Source of the DNA: Aeriscardovia sp040773385
GTDB lineage: Bacteria > Actinomycetota > Actinomycetes > Actinomycetales > Bifidobacteriaceae
Length of the DNA: 28,984 bases
Assembly: GCA_040773385.1 (NCBI GenBank)
Contig: JAXGWH010000014.1
Location: forward strand, 1 to 28,984
Reading direction: 5' to 3'
The translations under genes were made by a program, and so were the position numbers. The notes under the pieces are model-generated. The model was given only the letters and a program-made list of their open reading frames with translations. It was not told the DNA's origin and did no database searches. Every line of letters begins with the position of its first letter. Positions within the stretch are counted from its first letter, which is position 1. Positions 1-7,978 of the stretch are shown piece after piece.

Positions 1-1044
1 GACACCATCGCCTCGCGCAACGGTGTGTTCACCTCTGTGGCCGTCAAAGGCGCGCTTTACCCGCGCTCGGTGGACGTGCTGCTCGAGGGCGCGCTCGCCG
101 TGCTGGCGCTCGTGGTGATCATCGGCGCCATCGCCGAGCGTGTGAAGGTGGGCACGTGGATGGTGTTTGCGGTTCTGTGGGTCAGCCTCGTGTTCGCCCC
201 GGCCGCCCACATGCTGTGGAACCCGGCGGGCCTTCTGGCTGCCAACGGCGCGTTCGCCCGACTGATCGGCACGCCCGCCCATGATCTGGCCGGCGGGGCC
301 GTGGTGTTCGAGGCGGCCGCGTTCTCCGCGCTGGCCATCGTGCTCATCATCGGCCGGCGTGCCTCGTACCACATCGTGCCGCTCAAACCGCACAACCTGC
401 CCCTGTCCATGCTCGGTGCCGCCCTCGCCGCCGTCGGCTCGATCGGGCTCATCGCCGGCAAGTCCGGTTCCTCGTCCGCCACCGCCGGCTACACGGTGCT
501 CGCCGCGTTCCTCTCCGCCTCCGCCTCCGTGCTCGCGTGGATGATCTCCGAGCGCGTCCGTCATAGCCACAACACCGCCCTGGGCGCCATCTCCGGTCTG
601 CTGGCGGGCCTTGTGGCCATCGCCCCGGGCGCGGACGTCGTCTCGCCGCTCTGGGCGCTCGTCACCGGCCTCGTCGCCGGCCTGGTGTGCCGGCTGGCCG
701 TCTCGCTCAAATACCGCCTCGGCTATGATGACGCGTTCGATGTGATGGCCGTGTTCGGTGTGGCCGGCATGCTGGGCATGATCCTCGTCGGCTTCTTCGC
801 CGCCGACCACGGCCTGCTGCTCGGGGGCGGCGGCGCGCTGCTGGGCGCGCAGGCCATCGCGGTGGTGCTGCTGGCGGCCTGGTCGTTCCTCATCACCGGC
901 CTTCTCGCCTTCCTGCTCGAAAAGACCATGGGCTGGAGACTGACGTTTGACCAGGAGCTCGAAGGCACCGATATCAACGATCAGGGGGAGCGCGGCTACG
1001 ACTTCGAGGACTTCATCAACTCCGTGTTCAAGGAGGCGAAGTGA
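1..1044 (+). CDS. Amt/Rh-family ammonium transporter-like protein, 5' end cut by window
   Basis: The frame is open from base 1 and ends at TGA 1042-1044, giving about 347 residues. The N-terminal membrane segments are outside the window. Seen: Amt landmarks GAIAERVK, LVFAPAAHMLW, DLAGGAVV, PHNLPLSMLGA and YDDAFDVMAVFGVAG, with many hydrophobic segments. Known: family members conduct ammonium across the cytoplasmic membrane through a pore with two stacked Phe and a twin-His pair. Odd: aligned by eye to E. coli AmtB, H168 and H318 are both Phe, F107 and F215 are both Leu, and S219 is Lys, while W148 is kept. A standard conducting pore is therefore doubtful. The C-terminal tail (DFEDFINSVFKEAK) is where P-II proteins usually dock, and the P-II gene overlaps its stop codon. 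It could be a sensor, or a channel with another substrate. Family is certain; function is open. Confidence 0.8.
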   Translation, partial: DTIASRNGVFTSVAVKGALYPRSVDVLLEGALAVLALVVIIGAIAERVKVGTWMVFAVLWVSLVFAPAAHMLWNPAGLLAANGAFARLIGTPAHDLAGGAVVFEAAAFSALAIVLIIGRRASYHIVPLKPHNLPLSMLGAALAAVGSIGLIAGKSGSSSATAGYTVLAAFLSASASVLAWMISERVRHSHNTALGAISGLLAGLVAIAPGADVVSPLWALVTGLVAGLVCRLAVSLKYRLGYDDAFDVMAVFGVAGMLGMILVGFFAADHGLLLGGGGALLGAQAIAVVLLAAWSFLITGLLAFLLEKTMGWRLTFDQELEGTDINDQGERGYDFEDFINSVFKEAK

Positions 1045-1382
1045 TGAAACTCATCACGGCCATCATCAAATATTCGCGGCTCGATTCGGTCAAGTCGGCC
1101 ATGGCCGCGGCGGGCGTGCACGGGCTCACGCTCTCGGCCGTCTCCGGCTTCGGCCATGAGGAGGGCCACGTGGAGTACTACCGCGGCGCCCGGTACAACG
1201 TCGACCTCATCCGCCGCATCCGTGTGGAGGTGCTCGCCGCCGACGAGGATGTGGACCTGCTCGTGGGGCGCATCATCACCGCGGCGAAGACCGGCGAGGA
1301 TGGCGACGGCTTCGTGTGGGTGACGCCGGTAGAGCGTCTCGTGCGTATCAACACGGGCCAGGAAGGTTCTGCCGCGCTCTGA
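1044..1382 (+). CDS. glnB: P-II family nitrogen regulatory protein
   Basis: 112 residues, the same length as E. coli GlnB, and alignable without gaps. The ATG at 1044 overlaps the amt stop (TGATG), with AGGAGG at 1031-1036, so the two genes are translationally coupled. A GTG one codon upstream is less likely. P-II trimers read ATP/ADP and 2-oxoglutarate and plug Amt channels through the T-loop. Seen: IIK at 7-9, GFG at 35-37, T-loop with Tyr51 (uridylylation site) retained in YRGARY, TGEDGDG, R101 and a C-terminal RINTG. Odd: K90 is Phe, R103 is Asn, K58 is Arg, Q39-K40 are Glu-Glu and E50 is Arg; several of these normally contact ATP or 2-oxoglutarate. No glnD follows. It is probably a specialised P-II tied to the unusual Amt upstream. 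Confidence 0.9.
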   Translation: MKLITAIIKYSRLDSVKSAMAAAGVHGLTLSAVSGFGHEEGHVEYYRGARYNVDLIRRIRVEVLAADEDVDLLVGRIITAAKTGEDGDGFVWVTPVERLVRINTGQEGSAAL

Positions 1383-1617
1383 GCTGCCCCGCACCCGGTC
1401 GAGCGGGCCTCCGGGTTCCCGCGCCGTCCGACTCGCCGCCGGTCATCGACATCGTCGGCGTGGTTGTCTGTTGTCCCGCACTCCTTCCCGCGGATTGGCT
1501 CCTGGGGAGGAGGGCATTCGTGTTCCGGCGTGATTCGGTTGTTTCCTGATCTCCGGGGCGGATCTTTGCTGTAGCCCGTGATCCTCGGGCATGATTGTCG
1601 AAGGCGTCAATTTTCTA

Positions 1618-1646
1618 TTGATTTCATTCTCGGGAATGGTGATAAT
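1618..1646 (+). promoter_or_regulatory. Sigma-70-type promoter of the surface-protein gene
   Basis: TTGATT (1618-1623) and GATAAT (1641-1646) are separated by 17 bp, in a stretch (about 1590-1700) clearly richer in A/T than its surroundings. The predicted start site is near 1653, leaving a leader of about 120 nt before ATG 1774. The rest of the 391-bp gap after glnB holds only weak hairpins: ACCCGG/CCGGGT at 1393-1416, which may end glnB transcription, and CTCCT/AGGAG at 1499-1512. Confidence 0.55.
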
Positions 1647-1649
1647 CCC

Positions 1650-1677
1650 CGTGATATTCGCAATTATGGATATCACG
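1650..1677. promoter_or_regulatory. Inverted repeat over the predicted transcription start (candidate operator)
   Basis: CGTGATAT (1650-1657) and ATATCACG (1670-1677) are perfect 8-bp arms with a 12-nt spacer. The repeat starts four bases after the -10 hexamer, so a bound protein would block initiation. The AT-rich arms make a transcription terminator unlikely. No regulator gene is adjacent, so the binding protein is unknown. Confidence 0.4.
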
Positions 1678-1773
1678 ATCACACAATCCGCTGTGATCGC
1701 AGGATGCCCCCGAGGGGCACGCCCGCCGACCGTCTGAGACTGGGGCGGGCACGATCAGAAAGAGAACACAACG

Positions 1774-2445
1774 ATGGGCAACACTCGTCGCACCAGCCTC
1801 GCAGTCCGTTCGACCCTGGCGTTCGCCGCGGCCGGGCTGTCTCTCGCATTCTTCATCACACCGGCAGGCGCTCAGGAAGCGTCCGCCGGGTCGTCGGCAC
1901 CGGATCACGCACTCTCGCAGACCACGAAGCCGACCGATCCCGGTCCGGGGTGGGCGCAGACCACTTTTGTGTACAAAGTCGGTGACGAGGTGGTTGACGG
2001 TGAGATCGTCAAAGCCGGCGACATGCATGTTGTCCGTGGCCGGCCCATGCAGATCAGCGAGGCTGATTTTGGTGGCTGGCTGGGGTCGAACAACCAGACC
2101 TATCAGCCTGGTGATATTTTCAAACCGTACATGCTCGAGACATTCGTCTTCACGGCGGTCATCAACCGTGCCGAACCGGTCAGGCCGGTGCATACGCTCA
2201 CCTTCCGTTCCGGTCTGGAGGGAGTGGCGGATCCTGCCGGTATGACGGTTGAGGGGACGACGCTTTCCGCCGGCTCCCTGCCGAAGATGGAGAACACTGC
2301 TGATCATCGTTTCCTGGGCTGGTCGCTCGACGGCTCGCCGGTGGAGGGCGAGCTGAATCTGGGCGAGGACAACAGCAGCGTTACGCTCACCGGACGCTGG
2401 GAGAGGACGCACGGCGCTCATCACCTTCGTGCACGGCCTGTCTGA
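1774..2445 (+). CDS. N-terminal part of a frameshifted cell-wall surface protein (InlB B-like repeat)
   Basis: This is the 5' segment of a surface-protein gene broken by a frameshift near 2401-2408. Seen: a typical Sec signal peptide (MGNTRRTSLAVRS, hydrophobic core, cleavage likely near PAGAQEA), then an unassigned region of about 100 residues. A beta-grasp repeat follows, of the InlB B / Flg_new type (TLTFRSGLEGVADPAG ... FLGWSLDG ... VTLTGRWE). In this frame the protein ends with about 12 unrelated residues at TGA 2443-2445. The ribosome-binding site is weak (GAAAGAG). Its predicted promoter and operator are at 1618-1677. If the shift is real, this half is secreted without a wall anchor. 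Substrate or ligand is unknown. Confidence 0.75.
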   Translation: MGNTRRTSLAVRSTLAFAAAGLSLAFFITPAGAQEASAGSSAPDHALSQTTKPTDPGPGWAQTTFVYKVGDEVVDGEIVKAGDMHVVRGRPMQISEADFGGWLGSNNQTYQPGDIFKPYMLETFVFTAVINRAEPVRPVHTLTFRSGLEGVADPAGMTVEGTTLSAGSLPKMENTADHRFLGWSLDGSPVEGELNLGEDNSSVTLTGRWERTHGAHHLRARPV

Positions 2446-3181
2446 GGGGGCCGACCATGCCTCGCTCACCGGGCATGAGACGCAGCGTCTGGTGGCGGTG
2501 AATACAACGGTGAGTCTGCCTGCGCCCACGCACCCCGACTACGAGTTCCGTCACTGGACGAACGGGTCGACGGTGATGGTGCAGACTGCGAGTTTCACCG
2601 AGCCCACCGCGCTCACGGGCACATGGATGGAGAAAGACGGCGCTGGTGGTGATGACACTGGTGGCGGTGAGACCGGTGGCGGCACCGAAACGCCCGACAA
2701 TCCGGGCGACGGCGATGGGGATGACAGTGATCCTGACACGCCGGGAGATAATGACGGCGACAACTCGGGTGACAGTGACGGTGACGGCGATGGTGACGAT
2801 GGTGGCGAGGATGTGACCCTGCCGGTCCGTCCCGGCACGCCGGATGACTCGGATGGTGACGATGGCTCCGGTTCGGGCACCGGTGCGGACGGAAGCACCG
2901 GTTCGGGCTCTGGCACGGGCTTCGGCACCGGCACGGGTTCCTCCGTCGATGACCAGACGCTGCCTGTCGCGTCCGTCTCGCCGCTGGCGGGCGGATCGAC
3001 GCAGGCCGATGGCACGATGGCAGGCTCTGGCGAGCTTGCCTCGACGGGCTCGGACACGCTCGCCATGGGGATCGTCGCGATGATGGCCATCCTTGTCGGG
3101 CTGGCCTGCTTCGTCAGCACGCTGATCTTCTCCCGCCGTCGCCAGACGCAGAAGAACAGCGCCCCCGCGCAGACGGTCTGA
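2405..3181 (+). pseudogene. C-terminal part of the frameshifted surface protein with LAXTG sorting signal
   Basis: The frame +1 to the preceding segment continues the same protein. GRTALITFVHGLSEG resumes directly after GRWE and gives a second InlB B-like repeat (ITFVHGL ... YEFRHWTNG ... ALTGTWME). Next comes an Asp/Gly/Ser/Thr-rich wall-spanning linker of about 110 residues (roughly 2635-2950). A sorting signal ends it: LASTG at 3035-3049, a hydrophobic segment (MGIVAMMAILVGLACF) and an RRR tail. LAXTG is the motif used by class E sortases of high-GC Gram-positives. A GTG at 2429 could open this frame, but no Shine-Dalgarno precedes it. A one-base insertion (GAG-A-GGA) at 2401-2407 explains the break. 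No sortase gene lies in the window. Confidence 0.7.
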
Positions 3182-3217
3182 AATGGTCTGCGGCGCCCCA
3201 CAACAACAGGAACAGAC

Positions 3218-3263
3218 ACGGCCGGGCCGCGGCTTCCGAAAGGAAGAGCCGCGCCCCGGCCGT
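3218..3263. terminator. Strong GC hairpin between convergent genes
   Basis: The left arm at 3218-3237 pairs with the right arm at 3242-3263, with one mismatch and a two-base bulge, closing a GAAA loop. It lies 37 bp after the surface-protein stop and about 80 bp after the uppP stop on the other strand, so it probably ends transcription from both sides. There is no long T-tract. Confidence 0.65.
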
Positions 3264-3341
3264 ATGTTGCGTGCTGATAGTTCCGGCAGGGTTCGCGATC
3301 AGGTGGACGTCGTTAGCCCGGGCGGCGCAATCAGCCCGCAC

Positions 3342-4169
3342 TCAGCCAGCGATCAGGCCCACGGCGATGACCATCGCGCCGAGGAGGATGCGGTACCAGC
3401 CGAACGGCTTGAAGTCGTGCGTCTTGACGTAGCGCAGCAGGAACTTGATGGCGACCCACGCCACGGCGAACGAGACGACCATGCCGGTGATCAGGATGCC
3501 CGCCTGCAGGGCGGTGAACCCGGCGCCGGAGGCGAAGTATTTGACGAGCTTGAGCAGTGAGGCGCCGAACATCGTCGGGATGGCGAGGAAGAAGCTGAAC
3601 TCGGTGGCCACCGGGCGGGAGGCGCCGATGAGCATGGCGCCCATGATGGTGGCGCCCGAGCGCGAGGTGCCCGGGATGAGCGAGAGCACCTGGAAGCAGC
3701 CGATCCCCAGCGCGAGCGGGTACGACAGGCGCGCCATGCTCGTGATGCGCGGCGTGCGCTTGGCATAGAAGTTCTCGAGCACGATGAAGGCGATGCCGTA
3801 GATGATGAGCGTGGCGGAGATGACCTGCCAGGTGGTGGCGTGGTCCTCCAGCCAGCTGTTGAGCGGCAGGCCGACGATCACCGAGGGCAGCACGGCCACG
3901 ATCACCTTGCCCCACAGGCTCCACGTGCCGCGTTTCTCCTCCTCGGTCTTGGAGGGTTCCCATGGGTTGAGGCGGTTGAAGTAGATCACCAGCACGGCCA
4001 GGATCGCCCCCAGCTGGATGACGACGTTGAACATGTTGGTGAACGCCGCCGACTGGTCCATCTTGATCACATAGTCGGCCAGATACAGGTGGCCGGTCGA
4101 GGAGATCGGCAGGAATTCGGTGATGCCCTCGATGATGCCGAGGATGATCGATTTGAGGATGTCGAGCAT
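3342..4169 (-). CDS. uppP: Undecaprenyl-diphosphatase
   Basis: 275 residues, the normal BacA/UppP length. This integral membrane enzyme removes a phosphate from undecaprenyl diphosphate, recycling the lipid carrier of peptidoglycan and wall polymers; overexpression gives bacitracin resistance. Seen: the first signature, with Glu14 and Glu18 and PISSTGHL at 21-28 (Ser24, His27), and the second, PGTSRSG at 166-172 with Arg170, both catalytic in the family. About seven to eight hydrophobic segments span the protein. The ATG at 4169 is preceded by GAGAAGGACC, a good ribosome-binding site. It is a single gene, convergent with the surface-protein gene and divergent from dnaB. Nothing is unusual. 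Confidence 0.96.
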   Translation of the reverse strand: MLDILKSIILGIIEGITEFLPISSTGHLYLADYVIKMDQSAAFTNMFNVVIQLGAILAVLVIYFNRLNPWEPSKTEEEKRGTWSLWGKVIVAVLPSVIVGLPLNSWLEDHATTWQVISATLIIYGIAFIVLENFYAKRTPRITSMARLSYPLALGIGCFQVLSLIPGTSRSGATIMGAMLIGASRPVATEFSFFLAIPTMFGASLLKLVKYFASGAGFTALQAGILITGMVVSFAVAWVAIKFLLRYVKTHDFKPFGWYRILLGAMVIAVGLIAG

Positions 4170-4411
4170 GGTCCTTCTCCCGTTTCCGCCCCGTTGTTGC
4201 GTTGTGTGCCGGTAGTGCTCCGTGTGGCGCGGCCCCTGTTTGTGTGAGAAGACCGTGCGCAGCGCCGGCGAAAAACACCCACAGTCTGCCAGCAGGGGTG
4301 GAGATGGGCAAGGCGGCAGGGAGGGTCAGGTATGGCGGTGTTCGGTTTTGTGTGGGCGAACATTCGGCTCTTTCGGCGTGTCGGGCTTGGAGAGCACGTC
4401 GGATCAACAGG

Positions 4412-4516
4412 TTATGCACAGAGTTATCCCCATCGTGTGGATAACTTGGTGGATTATCCACGCCAAACGACGCGCTTTTGTGCACAATCGCCGGAAATCA
4501 TCAAAAGTTATCCACA
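4412..4516. promoter_or_regulatory. Cluster of DnaA boxes upstream of dnaB
   Basis: Sites by eye: TTATGCACA (4412-4420), TTATCCCCA (4424-4432), TGTGGATAA (4436-4444), TTATCCACG (4454-4462), the palindrome TTGTGCACAA (4478-4487, a box on each strand) and TTATCCACA (4508-4516). That is six or seven boxes in 105 bp, two of them perfect. They lie about 200 bp before the dnaB start in the 552-bp uppP-dnaB gap. Downstream are two short hairpins, CTCTG/CAGAG and AGCGGA/TCCGCT (4563-4579). This fits DnaA control of dnaB or a DnaA-titration site. No dnaA or dnaN is present, so I do not call it oriC. Confidence 0.75.
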
Positions 4517-4708
4517 ATCAGCGAATGAATGATGTTTCTCACACGCCGTCTCTGACCAACAGAGCGGATTAATTCCGCTATCACGCCGATCGGCACATAT
4601 TCGTTTCACCAGCCGAGAGCACATGATCACGTCCGGTAGCCTCTTTTCATTGAACAGTCATTTCCCGTGTGATTGCAACGATTCAGCTTGGCACCCGCCT
4701 CGGCGCCG

Positions 4709-4714
4709 TAGGAT
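4709..4714 (+). promoter_or_regulatory. -10 hexamer of a leaderless dnaB promoter
   Basis: TAGGAT lies 7 nt before the ATG at 4722. This places the transcription start on the start codon itself, and there is no Shine-Dalgarno sequence. A weak -35 (TTGGCA, 4688-4693) lies 15 bp upstream. Leaderless mRNAs of this form are common in actinobacteria. Confidence 0.5.
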
Positions 4715-4721
4715 GGGGCGC

Positions 4722-6104
4722 ATGGCACTCGATGACGGCAGATACTTCGCGGCCCCCCACGACGACTCCATGGAGGAAGCCCTGCTCGGTGGTATTATTC
4801 TCAGCCCTGACACTCTCGGCGAGATCATCTCCCACATCAGCGCCGACGATTTCTACCAGCCCAAGAACCGTGTGATTTTCGAGGCCTGCGAGGAGCTGTA
4901 CCGCGAGGGCAGCAAGTCCGACGTCAACCTCGTGGCCGACAAGCTGCGCAACGAGGGCAACCTCGAACAGGCCGGCGGCACAGATCGGCTCCTTGACCTC
5001 GTGGACCGTGGTGTGCTCGGCGGCTATGCGGTGCGTTACGCCGACATCCTCAAACGTGAGTCACTTTTGCGCAAGGTGGTCGACACCGGCCAGAAGATCA
5101 CCGAGATGGGACTCACCGGCCAGTCCGAGCAGGCCGAGGACGTGGTCAACCGTGCCCAGAGCGCCGTGTTTGCCCTCGGCGACGACCGCAGCACCCAGCA
5201 CCTCATCTCTCTGCAGTCCTCCATCGACGAGGCCTCCCAGCTCATCAGCAACCTCCAGCAGGGCAACATGAAAAGGGGACTGTCGACCGGCTTCTCCGAG
5301 CTCGACAAACTCACCAATGGCCTGCAGCCCGGTCAGCTCGTCATCGTCGCCGGGCGCCCGGCCATGGGCAAATCGACCCTGGCCATGGACTTCGCCCGCC
5401 ACGCCGCCCTCCACGAGAAGAGCGACGCGTTCCCCAACGGCATCCCTACCGCCTACTTCTCCCTCGAGATGGGCCATATTGAGCTCACCGAGCGCCTCAT
5501 CTCCGCCGAGTCGAACGTGCCGCTCGCCGTGCTGCTCAACCCCGCCGCCGGCAACGCGGGACGCCCTGATGACCGCGACTGGTCCGCCATCGAGCGCACC
5601 CGCCAGGCGTTCTCGCGCAGCACGCTCATGTTCGACGACTCCGCCTCCATGTCGCTCATGGAGATCCGCGCCGCCTGCCGCTCCATGGCCGCCAAGTCGA
5701 GCCTGGGGCTCGTGGTGATCGACTACCTGCAGCTGCTCTCCAGCACCCAGCAGGTCGAATCCCGCCAGCAGGAGGTCTCCGAATTCTCACGCTCGCTCAA
5801 GCTCCTCGCCAAGGAGCTCGATGTGCCGGTGGTCGCTCTCTCCCAGCTCAACCGCGGCCCCGAGCAGCGCCAGGACAAGAAACCGCAGCTCTCCGACCTG
5901 CGCGAGTCCGGCTCCATCGAGCAGGACGCCGATATGGTGCTGCTCGTGCACCGGCCCGACCAGTACGACCCCGACGACCGCCCCGGCGAGGCGGACATCA
6001 TCGTCGCCAAGAACCGCAACGGCAAGACCGGCACCGTCACCCTCACCTTCGAGGGCGACCGCTCCCGCTTCTCCGAGCCCGCCGCCGACACCCAGCAGAT
6101 CTGA
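4722..6104 (+). CDS. dnaB: Replicative DNA helicase DnaB
   Basis: 460 residues from ATG 4722, the usual length. DnaB is the hexameric 5'-3' helicase that opens the replication fork. Seen: the N-terminal primase-interacting domain (about 10-150), the linker, then the RecA-like core. The core carries Walker A GRPAMGKST at 211-219, catalytic Glu249 in YFSLEM, Walker B VVIDYLQ at 331-337, SQLNRGPEQR at 374-383 and the NRNGKTG loop near 431-437. An upstream ATG at 4623 would add 33 residues of poor coding quality; ATG 4713 is also possible. I chose 4722 because MALDDGRYF starts the conserved region and TAGGAT lies 7 nt before it. DnaA boxes upstream suggest coupling to initiation. No intein is present. 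Confidence 0.96.
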   Translation: MALDDGRYFAAPHDDSMEEALLGGIILSPDTLGEIISHISADDFYQPKNRVIFEACEELYREGSKSDVNLVADKLRNEGNLEQAGGTDRLLDLVDRGVLGGYAVRYADILKRESLLRKVVDTGQKITEMGLTGQSEQAEDVVNRAQSAVFALGDDRSTQHLISLQSSIDEASQLISNLQQGNMKRGLSTGFSELDKLTNGLQPGQLVIVAGRPAMGKSTLAMDFARHAALHEKSDAFPNGIPTAYFSLEMGHIELTERLISAESNVPLAVLLNPAAGNAGRPDDRDWSAIERTRQAFSRSTLMFDDSASMSLMEIRAACRSMAAKSSLGLVVIDYLQLLSSTQQVESRQQEVSEFSRSLKLLAKELDVPVVALSQLNRGPEQRQDKKPQLSDLRESGSIEQDADMVLLVHRPDQYDPDDRPGEADIIVAKNRNGKTGTVTLTFEGDRSRFSEPAADTQQI

Positions 6105-6672
6105 ACGATACGTCCCGCGTATCGACTCTCAGCATTTTCTCAGGAAAACGGAAGGCTATCCCAAGAAGCGCGGCAGGTTCCTCCAAGCCCGGAGAGGTTC
6201 CATAATGGTGTCGCCGCTGAACGAAAGCGAGGCGGGGCGGCCGCAAAGGTCATAACTGAACCCATCCTTCTCTCTTCAGATTGCCTCGGTTTCTTCCCTT
6301 TCTCCCCCGGGGCTTTTCTGATTTTGAGGGACGATCCGTCCCCTCGGTCCGCTTTTGTCATTCCTTCGGCGGGTCGATCCTGCCCGAAACCGACGCCGGG
6401 GCCGGGCGGTCGGTGCGCCGGGGCCGGGCGGCGGTTTGCCCGGTCTGATATCTCTCTCCGTTTTCCGCTGTTTTGCCCACGTGTTTCTGTGCCATGAACG
6501 GCAGTTGACGTGTCTGTGTAGGGTTGAACGGTTTGTGACGCCTGGTGCCGTGCGGCCCGTGCGGAAAATCACGGACGGCAGGCCATCGCCTGGTCGGATG
6601 GGGATCATCCGGTGCCCCGGCGGCACAACGGCATGCAGACAGGCGGCCTGAGGCCGGAAGGAGAGGATCCAC
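6105..6672. other. Intergenic region dnaB-purA, no gene seen
   Basis: 568 bp without a convincing reading frame. It holds a hairpin just after the dnaB stop (GATACG/CGTATC, 6107-6123), which may be a weak terminator, and a GAGGGACG-type imperfect hairpin at about 6326-6345. A 16-bp direct repeat, CGCCGGGGCCGGGCGG, occurs at 6394-6409 and 6416-6431. The purA promoter should lie in the last 200 bp, but I find no clear -35/-10 pair. Confidence 0.5.
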
Positions 6673-7974
6673 ATGGCAGGAATCATCGTTGTCGGGGCCC
6701 AGTGGGGCGACGAAGGAAAAGGCAAGGCCACGGACCTCATCGCCGGCAAGGTGCAGTACGTCGCCCGTTACAACGGCGGCTCCAACGCCGGTCACACCGT
6801 GGTGGTCGGCGACCAGACCTACGCGCTGCGGCTCATGCCCTCCGGCATCGTCAACCCCGGAGTGACCGCCGTCATCGGCAACGGCGTGGTGGTCGATCCC
6901 AAGGAGCTCGTCGAGGAGAAGGCCTCGCTCGAACAGCGCGGCGTCGACACCTCCCACCTGCTCATCTCCCTGTCCGCGCAGGTCACCACCGGCTACCACC
7001 GCTACCTCGACCGCGTCTCCGAGTCGCACCTGGGCAAGCGCAAGATCGGCACCACCGGCCGCGGCATCGGCCCCACCTACGCGGACAAGATCAACCGCGT
7101 GGGTATTCGCATCGCTGACCTGTTTGACGAGAAGGCCGTCACCGCCAAGGTGGAGCAGAACCTCGCCCTCAAGAACGAGCTGCTCACCAAGATCTACGGC
7201 GTCGAGCCGCTTGACGCCCACCAGTGTGTGGACGAGCTGCTCACCTATGGCGAACAACTGCGTCCTTACGCCGTCGACACCTCGCTTGTTCTTAACAAGG
7301 CGCTCGACGAAGGCATGAACGTGCTCTTCGAGGGTGGCCAGGCCACCATGCTCGACGTGGACCACGGCACCTACCCGTTCGTCACCTCCTCCAATCCCAC
7401 CGCCGGTGGTGCTTGCACCGGCACCGGTGTGGGCCCCACAAAGATCACCCGCGTGATCGGCGTCTCCAAGGCGTACACCACCCGCGTGGGTGCCGGCCCG
7501 TTCCCCACCGAGCTGTTCGGTGATGAGGGCGAGTGGCTGCGTGACCGCGGCCACGAATACGGCGTGGTGACCAAGCGCCCGCGCCGCTGCGGCTGGTTCG
7601 ACGCGCTCGTGGTGCGCTACGCCGTGCGCGTCAACGGGCTGACCGACTTGGTGATCACCAAGCTCGACACGCTCACAGGACTCAAGAAGATCCCGGTGTG
7701 CGTGGCTTATGACATTACCGACCACGACGGCACCACCCGCCGCGTGAGCGAGCTGCCCGTGGACCAGACGCTCTTCGACTCCGCCAAACCGGTGTACGAG
7801 GAGCTGCCCGGCTGGGAGGAGAACATCACCGGCATCACCGAGTTCGACCGTCTGCCCGCCGCTGCGCAGAACTACATTCGCCGCCTCGAGCAGCTCTCCG
7901 GCTGCCGCATCAGCCTGGTGGGCAACGGCCCACAGCGCGACCACGTGATCCGTCTGCACGAGCTCGTCGACTGA
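6673..7974 (+). CDS. purA: Adenylosuccinate synthetase
   Basis: 433 residues, the standard length. It catalyses the GTP-dependent joining of IMP and aspartate, the first step from IMP to AMP, in the cytoplasm. Seen: the P-loop-like GDEGKGK at 12-18 with catalytic Asp13, NAGHT at 38-42 with catalytic His41, the GTTGRGIGPTYADK IMP-binding segment, and the TTRVGAGPFPTE and KRPRRCGWFD segments. It ends in the usual GNGPQRDH region. AAGGAGAGG lies 7-15 nt before the ATG. In bifidobacteria purA is followed by paired crcB genes, as here, though a riboswitch and repeats in the 230-bp gap suggest crcB has separate control. Confidence 0.97.
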   Translation: MAGIIVVGAQWGDEGKGKATDLIAGKVQYVARYNGGSNAGHTVVVGDQTYALRLMPSGIVNPGVTAVIGNGVVVDPKELVEEKASLEQRGVDTSHLLISLSAQVTTGYHRYLDRVSESHLGKRKIGTTGRGIGPTYADKINRVGIRIADLFDEKAVTAKVEQNLALKNELLTKIYGVEPLDAHQCVDELLTYGEQLRPYAVDTSLVLNKALDEGMNVLFEGGQATMLDVDHGTYPFVTSSNPTAGGACTGTGVGPTKITRVIGVSKAYTTRVGAGPFPTELFGDEGEWLRDRGHEYGVVTKRPRRCGWFDALVVRYAVRVNGLTDLVITKLDTLTGLKKIPVCVAYDITDHDGTTRRVSELPVDQTLFDSAKPVYEELPGWEENITGITEFDRLPAAAQNYIRRLEQLSGCRISLVGNGPQRDHVIRLHELVD

Positions 7975-7978
7975 GCCC

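Noticed and set aside
2640..2960. Non-coding repeat region
   Set aside because: The GGTGAC/GGCACC-rich stretch is the Asp/Gly/Ser/Thr linker of the surface protein and keeps its frame.
4412..4516. oriC
   Set aside because: DnaA boxes are dense, but dnaA, dnaN and rpmH are absent and no clear AT-rich unwinding element adjoins them. Regulation of dnaB or DnaA titration is simpler.
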